From positions 124,001 to 188,000 of the forward strand of contig JAIXSY010000021.1 of NCBI GenBank assembly GCA_027484445.1: a stretch of 64,000 bases of DNA, in the 5' to 3' direction. Within the stretch, counting starts at the first letter, position 1. Every line of letters begins with the position of its first letter. Shown one piece after another: positions 47,250 to 54,610 of the stretch. The notes beneath the pieces are model-generated. The model saw only the letters and a program-made list of their open reading frames with translations, was not told the DNA's origin and did no database searches. Source of the DNA: Verrucomicrobiaceae bacterium. Its GTDB lineage: Bacteria > Verrucomicrobiota > Verrucomicrobiia > Verrucomicrobiales > Verrucomicrobiaceae. A program made the position numbers and the translations under genes.

Positions 47250-48326
47250 ATGTCTAGCCAGCCCCGATACGACCTGCTCTCCCTCGGTGAAGTCCTCTTG
47301 CGTCTCGATCCCGGAGAGGGACGTGTGCGCACCTCCCGCCAGTTCACGGTCTGGGAGGGCGGTGGTGAATACAACGTGGCCCGCGGCGCGCGGCGTTGCT
47401 TTGGTCTGCGCACCGGCATCCTCACGGCTTTTGCGGATAATGAAATCGGACGCCTCCTGGAAGACCTCATCCTACAGGGGGGAGTCGATGCCTCCTGGAT
47501 CAAATGGGTGCCCTACGACGGCATGGGCAAGCGCGTGCGCAACCCCATCAACTTCACGGAGCGTGGCTTTGGCGTGCGTGGGGCCAAAGGCAGTGTGGAT
47601 CGCGGCTGGAGCGCGGCCTCCCAGCTGAAGCCGGGCGACTTTGATTTCGACCACCTCTTCGGCACCCTGGGCTGCCGCTGGCTCCACACGGGCGGTATTT
47701 TTGCCGGACTGTCAGAAAGCACCGCCGAGCTCACCATCCAAGCCTGCGAGGCCGCGAAGCGTCATGGTGTGACCGTGAGCTATGACCTGAACTACCGCCC
47801 CAGTCTCTGGCAGGAGCGCGGCGGCTTTCCCGCAGCTCAGGCCCTGAATCGCCGATTGGCTCCCTTTGTCGATGTCATGATCGGCGTGCTCTGCGATGAG
47901 CCGCCGAGTGCTGCGCCTGTGCCTATCGGCAGCGAAGACCTCTTCGCCGCTGAAGACGCTGCGCTGCGCCCGCTGATCGAGCGTCTCACGGCCGAGTTTC
48001 CGAATCTGCAAACCATCGCCGCGACTCTGCGTCGTGTGCACACTGCCTCCATCAATGACTGGGGGGCGCTCTGCTGGCACCAGGGCCGCTACTACCGCAG
48101 CCGGAACTACCCGCGCTTTGACATCCTGGATCGCATCGGCGCTGGTGATAGCTTTGTCGCCGGGCTTGTCCATGGATTGCTCGTGGAAAAAGATCCCCAG
48201 AAGGCCATCGATCTCGGTGCCGCTCACGGTGCCCTCGCCATGACCACCCCTGGTGACACCAGCATGGCCACTCTGCCCGAGGTAGAAAAGCTAGCCAGCG
48301 GTGGTGATGCGAAGGTGCAGCGCTGA
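47250..48326 (+). CDS. PfkB-family sugar kinase, 2-keto-3-deoxygluconate kinase-like
   Basis: The 358-aa protein has the N-terminal PfkB element LLSLGEVLLRLDPGEG...EGGGEYNVARGARRCFG and the second signature DRIGAGDSFVAGLVHGLL with the catalytic Asp. FPNLQTIAATLR and the domain spacing resemble KdgK enzymes that phosphorylate 2-keto-3-deoxygluconate, but fructokinase or ribokinase activity cannot be excluded, so no symbol is assigned. The divergent neighbour is a Gfo/Idh/MocA oxidoreductase with about 140 bp between starts. Confidence 0.87.
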   Translation: MSSQPRYDLLSLGEVLLRLDPGEGRVRTSRQFTVWEGGGEYNVARGARRCFGLRTGILTAFADNEIGRLLEDLILQGGVDASWIKWVPYDGMGKRVRNPINFTERGFGVRGAKGSVDRGWSAASQLKPGDFDFDHLFGTLGCRWLHTGGIFAGLSESTAELTIQACEAAKRHGVTVSYDLNYRPSLWQERGGFPAAQALNRRLAPFVDVMIGVLCDEPPSAAPVPIGSEDLFAAEDAALRPLIERLTAEFPNLQTIAATLRRVHTASINDWGALCWHQGRYYRSRNYPRFDILDRIGAGDSFVAGLVHGLLVEKDPQKAIDLGAAHGALAMTTPGDTSMATLPEVEKLASGGDAKVQR

Positions 48327-48497
48327 GTCCATCGGCACTGGAACCAGCTTTCTCTGTCGAAAACCAAGCTCGCCAGGAGCCATCTCAAGGGCTGTCGCTT
48401 GGCTTTTTCCGTGACAACAGCGCGATTTTTTCGGTAAATGAGGGGGCTTAAGGAAAATTTCCTGAGCGTCCATCCTTCCTCCTCCCATCTCCATCTC

Positions 48498-48860
48498 ATG
48501 AAGCAAACCTCCCTCCGCCTGCTCGTTCTTTTGTCCATGCTCGGCAGTCCTTTGCTAGCCGATGACGTCATCGAAGAAGCGATGAAAAAATTCCACAAAG
48601 CGCCTGATGGCGTGGATACCATCAGCAAGAAGGTATCGAACAAGGAAGCTTCTCCGCAGGAATTGGCAGACATTTTGAAATCCTACGAAGCCATGGCGAC
48701 GGTCACGCCGCCCCGTGGACCCAAGAGCAGCTGGGATGAAAAGTGCCAAGCTCTCATCTCGGCCGTGAAGAAAATCCAAGCTGGGGATGCCACAGGCGTC
48801 AGTGCCTACAAGAAAGCCGTGAACTGCAAGGCCTGCCACACGCTGCATAAGCCGAACTGA
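48498..48860 (+). CDS. Small periplasmic protein with one C-terminal haem-binding motif
   Basis: The ATG at 48498 starts a signal peptide (LRLLVLLSMLGSPLLADD) and gives 120 aa; upstream in-frame sequence lacks support. The only haem motif is CKACH at residues 110-114, near the C-terminus, as in four-helix cytochromes c'. The body is helical and lysine-rich. An electron-transfer or gas-binding role is possible. No oxidase genes are adjacent. A terminator follows. Confidence 0.75.
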   Translation: MKQTSLRLLVLLSMLGSPLLADDVIEEAMKKFHKAPDGVDTISKKVSNKEASPQELADILKSYEAMATVTPPRGPKSSWDEKCQALISAVKKIQAGDATGVSAYKKAVNCKACHTLHKPN

Positions 48861-48897
48861 ACCTTTTCTTCTTCCATCACTCCAGCCACCAACCCTG

Positions 48898-48930
48898 GGG
48901 GTGTCGGTCTAAAGCCGACACCCCTCTTGC
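48898..48930 (+). terminator. Hairpin terminator after the small cytochrome gene
   Basis: A 10-bp stem ggggtgtcgg/ccgacacccc with a 7-base loop (48908-48914) is followed by tcttgctttac. It lies between convergent genes and may serve the plus strand mainly, since no clear T-run exists on the other side. Confidence 0.65.
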
Positions 48931-48931
48931 T

Positions 48932-51244
48932 TTACACGGTTCGTGTGATTCGCTTCCAGAAGAAATCCAGCTCGCGCGCAAGGGTGCTGATGATCTGCGC
49001 AGGCTCTGCCTTGAGCACACCTGACTCAGACTCTTTGATCAGTCGCTGCATGGCGTAGAGCGCAGCGGCAGCATCGACATCCAGATGCACGATGTCCGTC
49101 AGCTCACGCACGGCTTGAGGGAAAAATTGGCTCTGAAGCACGCTCTGCCAGGCGAGCTGATCGCGCTCCGTTTTGAACCCGACCATCTTGAACGGTGTGA
49201 CGGGGCGTTGTTCACTCTCAGCTTGGGTCGCTAGCTCGGCCAGTCGTCCTGCGGCAAAAGCGCTCATCGTCTGCCAGTAGGTCGTGTCCGTGGGTGGGGC
49301 GAGTCCGAAGAGCACCTCAATGCCTTGCATGGCCCAGTAGAGGGCGTGCCTGCCCGAGAGGCCAGGCAGTTCGTGCTCGCTGAATCTTACCAAAGGAAAG
49401 CGCCTGCCTGCGAGGCGGATAACTTCTGCGAGACGCCCATGATCCAGCGACTGAGCCAAGGCCTCGGCCTGATGCTGGAGCCGGAGGGCCAAGAAGCGTC
49501 CCTGCAATTGATCCACCGCAGGTGCAGGAGGATGGACCCGACTAGGAGCCGTCGCCGGAGGAGCGCCACTGGGCTCGGCATTCGCGGCGGCGGCTGGGGC
49601 TGTTGCTGCGATGGCGGCTGCCGCCGCGACACCACTGGGCTGGCGCAGGCGGGAGAGCATGTCCCGCAGTTTGACAAAGGCATCCGCTGTCGGAGTCGCG
49701 TCCACTCCGACTTCAGCAGGCGTGCTGCCATTCGCGCTAGCTTTCCAATCAGCGGCTGAGGCTTCGTCGGCATCGGGGGGGGCAGCCACCAGGAGAGCAG
49801 GTGGTGGGGCGATGTCGGGCATCGCCTCCGGTGGGGGGGGATCCACGGGGCGCGTGGTCGCACTTGGCTCATCCTGCGGCAGGGCAGGGGTCGGCTCACT
49901 CAGGCTCCCTGCCATCAGCTGCACCGCACCAGCCGTCTCTTCATCAAAGACGGAGGGTAGATTCACCGGAGTAGCGTCTTCCAGAACCGTTTCCGTCAGC
50001 AAGGGCACATCCAGTTCAGCTGGACCTGTTGAGGACAAAGGCGAGACCGGGATGGACAAACGGGTCGCTGGGGTGTGGTGGTAAACTTCCCACTGACGTG
50101 CGCAGTGACGCAGGAATGCCCTAGCTGACACGCTGCCCACCGGACGCCCCAGGAAGTGCTGCCGCACGTGGATGAATTTTTCAAAATCGTCTCTCTCCGT
50201 CGCGCTCAGGCCCGCGCGCTCTAGCCGCAGCCTGAGCAGCGCGGTGGCATCTGCCTCACTCAGCCCACGCAGCAGCACTTGGCTAGCCGTCAGTCGATCT
50301 TCCAGTGCGCCTGGCAAATGATGACCAAAAGTGGCCTGCCATACATCTTGATTCAGGCTCAGCACCACATGCATTTGATGGTTATCCACCAGATCGAGCA
50401 TGAGCGTGGCGATCTTTACCCCAGCTTCTGGATTTCGATAAAAACCATCCAGGTGATCCACCAAAATCACCACGGGTCTCCACAGCCCGAGCAGGCTCAG
50501 CCAAGCTGGCACACTCGTGTCTTGATCCGCAGAGCAGAGGTCCTGCATCTCAGCCACCCCTGCCAGGCCGCCCTCCAGGCACTGCTCCAGCAGAGCTGTC
50601 ATCCAGCCATGCAGCAGCTCGGCACGCAGGGGCAGCTGCCGCGCTGCGAGGGCAGCGAGAGAGCTGGAGAAACCTTCACGATGCGCAGCCAACCAATCGC
50701 CGATCCGGCGTGCCTGACCTTGGCTGTCAAAAATGGCGCGTGCAGGCCCGTGGAGCAGATCCAGAGCTTGTCCCGGATTGGCACAAGAGAGCCGACCTTG
50801 CTCAATCAATTGTCGGACGAGCAGCATCACGACCTGGGCACTTGCCTCGCGCAGACGACTCCAGCCTGGAGCATCCAGGTCACTTTCTAGCAAGGAATCG
50901 ATCCCACGGCGGCTGACCGTCGTCAGAGACAGGGTATCTCCAGAGCGAAACGAAACTGGCACAATCACCGCCTGCTGATCCACCTGCTCGGCGATTCGTC
51001 CCAAAAGGTGAGTTTTTCCATAACCAGCACGAGGCGCTGTCAGCAGCATCAAAGGACCACCGCGTTGGCCTTCCAGGGTGTCCAGCACTTCATCCAGCAC
51101 GTCTGCTTGCAGGCCTTCGACCGAGTTTTCGACCTGCCAGGGCGTGCGGCAGACATCTTCGAGGAACGGATTTGCCCGTGGCGTGGCGGATTCACCCCCT
51201 TCAGCTGACAGGGTGGATGGGGAAGGATGATCAGCACTAGCCAC
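48932..51244 (-). CDS. 770-aa P-loop ATPase of unassigned family
   Basis: Walker A lies at residues 69-79 (TAPRAGYGKTH) and Walker B near 255-265 (VVILVDHLDGF). LSLNQDVWQATFG and a helical ARAFLRHCARQWEVYH complete an AAA/STAND-like ATPase of about 380 residues. A Pro/Ala-rich disordered linker (about 400-560) leads to a compact C-terminal domain (about 570-770) with HELPGLSGRHALYWAMQGIE and LARELDFFWKRIT. The start at 51244 is the first Met; the upstream region is palindrome-rich. It resembles no family I can name and stands alone between convergent and same-strand neighbours. A regulatory or scaffold role is possible. Confidence 0.7.
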   Translation of the reverse strand: MASADHPSPSTLSAEGGESATPRANPFLEDVCRTPWQVENSVEGLQADVLDEVLDTLEGQRGGPLMLLTAPRAGYGKTHLLGRIAEQVDQQAVIVPVSFRSGDTLSLTTVSRRGIDSLLESDLDAPGWSRLREASAQVVMLLVRQLIEQGRLSCANPGQALDLLHGPARAIFDSQGQARRIGDWLAAHREGFSSSLAALAARQLPLRAELLHGWMTALLEQCLEGGLAGVAEMQDLCSADQDTSVPAWLSLLGLWRPVVILVDHLDGFYRNPEAGVKIATLMLDLVDNHQMHVVLSLNQDVWQATFGHHLPGALEDRLTASQVLLRGLSEADATALLRLRLERAGLSATERDDFEKFIHVRQHFLGRPVGSVSARAFLRHCARQWEVYHHTPATRLSIPVSPLSSTGPAELDVPLLTETVLEDATPVNLPSVFDEETAGAVQLMAGSLSEPTPALPQDEPSATTRPVDPPPPEAMPDIAPPPALLVAAPPDADEASAADWKASANGSTPAEVGVDATPTADAFVKLRDMLSRLRQPSGVAAAAAIAATAPAAAANAEPSGAPPATAPSRVHPPAPAVDQLQGRFLALRLQHQAEALAQSLDHGRLAEVIRLAGRRFPLVRFSEHELPGLSGRHALYWAMQGIEVLFGLAPPTDTTYWQTMSAFAAGRLAELATQAESEQRPVTPFKMVGFKTERDQLAWQSVLQSQFFPQAVRELTDIVHLDVDAAAALYAMQRLIKESESGVLKAEPAQIISTLARELDFFWKRITRTV

Positions 51245-51715
51245 AGCGATTAGAGGATTTCTGTCAGAAGGGTTTAACTATTGAAATTATTCTGCTGTTA
51301 TAAAATTTAAAGCCTGGATTTCGACGATTTGCGAAAATTTTCAGATTCGAACTCCGAGAATTCTCGAAAATGATCATTCGGGAAGCGCGGGTCGTTCATG
51401 TCCAGCTGCCTCCGGTGGTTTCAAACCGGAGCCCGAAGTTCTTGGTAACCGCAGCATTCCCACCCCGCTCAACTTCGGAATACGGGTTCAACCTCTCTCT
51501 CATGGCTTCATTCTCAGATCCTTGCGCCTGAAAAAGGTAGGGGCGGGTCTTGCGACCCGCCCCTGATCTATCGAGGAATACCAACAGCCATGTAGGATAC
51601 CCAGAGAAAGTGGTGATAATGATGACCAGCCTCAGCGATCTTCATATCTATGGTCATTATGGCGCAATTCTCGACCTTGGCGTCAGTATCCCGTGAGCAC
51701 CTTGTAAGAGGTTTG
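51245..51715. other. 470-bp intergenic region with palindromes and a hairpin
   Basis: Near the ATPase start lie short perfect palindromes: gaaaattttc (about 51333), cgagaattctcg (51355-51366) and aatgatcatt (about 51369-51378). Further right is the hairpin at 51531-51564. A 62-codon minus-strand frame (51396-51584) has no supporting features. Between about 51565 and 51715 nothing recognisable was found. Confidence 0.5.
51531..51564 (-). terminator. Hairpin after pheA, possible terminator
   Basis: An 11-bp perfect stem aggggcgggtc/gacccgcccct with loop ttgc (51539-51564) is followed on the minus strand by a T5 run (51531-51535). It lies about 150 bp past the pheA stop, which is rather far, so a repeat-family palindrome is the alternative reading. 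Confidence 0.5.
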
Positions 51716-52576
51716 TCAGGACTCGAAACGTCGTCCGGCAGGATAAACTCCTGCGATTCGCACGCCGACGCCTTCCGCACGAGCTTTGGCTAGCGCTGAG
51801 GTGACCGCAGGCTGTTCCGGGATGCCTTCCACTTCGATGAAAAAGCGATAGGTGTTCGGGTGCCCGCGAATCGGGCGCGACTCCAGTCGCTTCATGTTGA
51901 TGCCTGAGTCACTCAGGGGTGTCAAAAAGCGACATAAGCTCCCAGGACGATCCGGCAGATCAATGATCAAGGCCGTGCGCTGACAGCGCTGCTGATCCGC
52001 CAGCGGTCTAGCCGCCAGGACATAAAACTGGGTGATGTTGGGTAGCTCTGGAGCGATGGGGTAATGCAGCAGATCCAACTGATGAGCAGCTGCATTTTGC
52101 CGTGGGCCGATCGCCGCTGCTCCTGGGAGTTGGGCAGCCTTCTCGGCCGCCTTGGCTGTGCTGCTCTCCACGATTCGTTTCGCCTGTGGGTAAGTCGCTT
52201 TCAGCCACTCGTCGGCATGATAAAAGGGCATGGCGTGGGAATGGATGGTCTCGACGCTCTGCCCGGCGTGACCGAGCAGAGCCAGCTTCACATCGAGGGT
52301 GAGCTCCTCTATGATGTGGAGCCCACAGCGCTCATCGATCAGCCGATCGACGGTGTCGATGATGAAGCCACCCGAGGAATTCTCAATCGGCACGAGTCCG
52401 AGAGCTTCCGGGTGAGCCGCCAAGTGATCGAACACTTCACCGATGGTGGGCATGAGCCGCACGGGAACTGCTGGGAAGCGCTGACCAACCAGCAGATGAG
52501 AAAAACTACCCTCGGGGCCCAGGCAAGCCACGGCGGAGCATGGCGCTGGCTCACAGGAATTCATTTCGGTGGCCAT
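51716..52576 (-). CDS. pheA: Prephenate dehydratase (PDT-ACT)
   Basis: The 286-aa enzyme makes phenylpyruvate from prephenate for phenylalanine synthesis. The PDT domain has GPEGSFSH and PIENSSGG, and the ACT domain has LPDRPGSLCRFL and the ESRP Phe-binding element. No chorismate mutase domain is fused. The usually conserved TRF catalytic motif reads NITQFYVLA, with Gln in place of Arg, which is unusual. The zinc-ribbon gene precedes it by 26 bp on the same strand. Confidence 0.88.
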   Translation of the reverse strand: MATEMNSCEPAPCSAVACLGPEGSFSHLLVGQRFPAVPVRLMPTIGEVFDHLAAHPEALGLVPIENSSGGFIIDTVDRLIDERCGLHIIEELTLDVKLALLGHAGQSVETIHSHAMPFYHADEWLKATYPQAKRIVESSTAKAAEKAAQLPGAAAIGPRQNAAAHQLDLLHYPIAPELPNITQFYVLAARPLADQQRCQRTALIIDLPDRPGSLCRFLTPLSDSGINMKRLESRPIRGHPNTYRFFIEVEGIPEQPAVTSALAKARAEGVGVRIAGVYPAGRRFES

Positions 52577-52602
52577 CAGGGTCGTCTGGGGCGAGCGATG
52601 CC

Positions 52603-52839
52603 TTACATCAGATCCGAAGCGAGCACCGAGTGGGCTGCGCGCATGGCCAGATCTTTGGCCTGAGCCACCACGCGCAGGGCAGTCGTGTCGAACAAGTATC
52701 CGTGGCAGCTCGGGCAGGTCACCGCACGTGAGGCCACGATGGAGCCGCAGCCTTCGCAGACCTTGTACTGTTCAGGGTGGGTGGTGATTTTTTCCGCCTG
52801 TTTCAGGCGGTGGTCGCCAGTGGATTCGGGGGCGCTCAT
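52603..52839 (-). CDS. Small zinc-ribbon protein
   Basis: This 78-aa protein has Cys28-x2-Cys31 (CEGC) and Cys42-x2-Cys45 (CPSC), a treble-clef/zinc-ribbon spacing. A helical tail follows (VAQAKDLAMRAAHSVL). A structural or nucleic-acid/protein-binding role is likely. It lies 26 bp upstream of pheA in the same direction, so the two are probably co-transcribed. Confidence 0.75.
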   Translation of the reverse strand: MSAPESTGDHRLKQAEKITTHPEQYKVCEGCGSIVASRAVTCPSCHGYLFDTTALRVVAQAKDLAMRAAHSVLASDLM

Positions 52840-52985
52840 GGATTTAGATTAGTTCGCGTTTAATGCTGGTTTACGAATGCCGCAAGCCTTGGCTTGACCC
52901 TTCTTTGCGTAAAAAGGATGCAGATGCCGTGCCACCTCCGCGCATCCTGCCTTGGCAAAGAGGCGGCTTTGGCTAGCTTGAACGC

Positions 52986-53630
52986 ATGGCCCAATACACC
53001 GTCCAGCCTGGCGACAATCCCAGCAAGATCGCAAAAAAATTCGGCATGACCTTGCCGCAGTTTCAGAAGCTCAATCCCAGCTTGGTCGAGTGGGGCACTG
53101 GCAACTGGAAGGTGCTTTTTCCTGGCCAAATCGTGAATGTGAATGGCACCGTGACGGGGCGCGTGCCGGAGACTGCCAACGCGCCAACCAGCTTTGCTGC
53201 ACCGCCACCTTGGATGCAGATCGCGATCATGGAGCAGGGGGGTCAAGAGTGGGCACAGGGAGACAATCCACGTATTTTGGAGTACCTGAAAAGTTGCGGT
53301 CTTGCAGGAAACTTGCTGAAAGATGAGACGGCTTGGTGTGCCGCCTTTGTGAACTGGTGCATCGCCCGTGCAGGATACAAGCCCCAAGGCAGCGCGCGCG
53401 TGTCCGATTGGTGGGGCTGGGGAAAGCCCGTGGCGGCCACTTACGGAGCCATTTGCATCCTACAGCCTCTCACCATCGACCAAGCTGGCAGCGGCCACAT
53501 TGGTTTCCTACATGCCATGGATGAAACCAATGTCTGGCTGCTCAGCGGCAACTCGAAAAACCAAGTCCGCATCGCGCCCTATCCGAAGAACAAACTGATC
53601 CACAATGCTCCCTACCGCTGGGCTTTTTGA
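52986..53630 (+). CDS. LysM plus TIGR02594-type peptidoglycan hydrolase
   Basis: The 214-aa protein starts with one LysM domain (residues about 3-50: YTVQPGDNPSKIAKKFG, LFPGQIVNV). It continues with a CHAP/NlpC-like TIGR02594 domain: GDNPRILEYLKSCG, DETAWCAAFVNWC (catalytic Cys) and the GHIGFLHAMDE His. No signal peptide is visible, so release may need lysis or a holin-like route; phage-tail or endolysin origin is possible. The next gene, also wall-directed, starts 18 bp downstream. Confidence 0.82.
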   Translation: MAQYTVQPGDNPSKIAKKFGMTLPQFQKLNPSLVEWGTGNWKVLFPGQIVNVNGTVTGRVPETANAPTSFAAPPPWMQIAIMEQGGQEWAQGDNPRILEYLKSCGLAGNLLKDETAWCAAFVNWCIARAGYKPQGSARVSDWWGWGKPVAATYGAICILQPLTIDQAGSGHIGFLHAMDETNVWLLSGNSKNQVRIAPYPKNKLIHNAPYRWAF

Positions 53631-53648
53631 ACGAGAATCTTTTTGCGC

Positions 53649-54512
53649 ATGAGCCAAGTGCCCTCTCGCCGCGACTGTCTGCGCCTGCTTGCGGGGGTGG
53701 GTTCAGCCCTGACTCTGCCAGCCTGCGTCAGTCGTGGCGGTGCACTCTTGGATGGCGGGGCTCGGCGCAATCTCGCCCAATGGGAATTTCAGCGTCGCTT
53801 TTTGGCTTCTGGAGCGCGCTTTCGCTACCATCCCTACGGTGGGCAGGGGAGACCCTGGACGTCCGCTTTGGATCAACGGTATCGCTCTCACCGCACTGAC
53901 CCTCGTGTTGGCTACGCGGTCAAAAATCTGCACACAGGTCAATACTTGGCAGAGCATCAGGCAGACCGTCTTTTTGTCGGTGGCTCCATGCCAAAGCCAC
54001 CCCTAGCAGCCCTGCTTTTGGAAAAAAGGCAAGGTGCGTGCAGCTACGAAGAGTTCATGCACATTGTCTATGTCTGCGACAAAAGTCTGAACTCATCCTG
54101 GATGGTATTGCACTCGCTGCTGAATGGAAGCGACGAGGCCGCCTTTCGCTGGAAGTATCAGCTGCCGACATCCCATCTGCTGGCGAACCAACTTTCGCCT
54201 CGCTTTTACACCGAGTTCTTCGAGCGCTGCGTGAACTATCGCTTCGATCATGGAGCCGAGTTGCTGCTCGAAGCCATGCGCCGGGATCAATATGGCTTTG
54301 GTCGTCTTTACCTGCCGCGTCACATTGCCTATGCAGGAGGGAAGACCGGTAACTATGGGGAGTGGGATCATGAAGCCCTGTTCTTCTATGAGGGCTCTAC
54401 CCCTTACGCGATCAGCCTTTTCACGCGAGGTGATTTCTCACCCGGCAAAATGAACCTTCCCCTCGGTGCCATGATGGGCGGACTTTACCGCGAGTATGTG
54501 GCAGAAGGCTAG
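53649..54512 (+). CDS. Class A beta-lactamase-like serine hydrolase lipoprotein
   Basis: ATG 53649 gives 287 aa (TTG 53643 possible). The N-terminus has SRRDCLRLLAGVG and a lipobox LPAC, so it is an exported lipoprotein, perhaps through Tat. The serine active-site set is present: SMPK (SxxK), SLN in CDKSLNSS (SDN-like), and KTG in GGKTGNYGEWD. This fits class A beta-lactamase/penicillin-binding-like hydrolases; peptidoglycan or lipid carboxypeptidase activity is as likely as drug hydrolysis. It forms a pair with the LysM hydrolase 18 bp upstream. Confidence 0.78.
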   Translation: MSQVPSRRDCLRLLAGVGSALTLPACVSRGGALLDGGARRNLAQWEFQRRFLASGARFRYHPYGGQGRPWTSALDQRYRSHRTDPRVGYAVKNLHTGQYLAEHQADRLFVGGSMPKPPLAALLLEKRQGACSYEEFMHIVYVCDKSLNSSWMVLHSLLNGSDEAAFRWKYQLPTSHLLANQLSPRFYTEFFERCVNYRFDHGAELLLEAMRRDQYGFGRLYLPRHIAYAGGKTGNYGEWDHEALFFYEGSTPYAISLFTRGDFSPGKMNLPLGAMMGGLYREYVAEG

Positions 54513-54610
54513 GTGTCGTTGGCATCCTCTGTCTGCGATCCTGCCAGACGTCGGAGCGGCGGTGTTCATCAACACTACAGATACCGTCACCAGATCCTCC
54601 ATGACTGACT

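Noticed and set aside
51396..51584. 62-codon minus-strand frame in the pheA-ATPase gap
   Set aside because: It runs through the hairpin region, lacks a ribosome-binding site and has no recognisable features. It might be a small unknown gene, but support is too weak.
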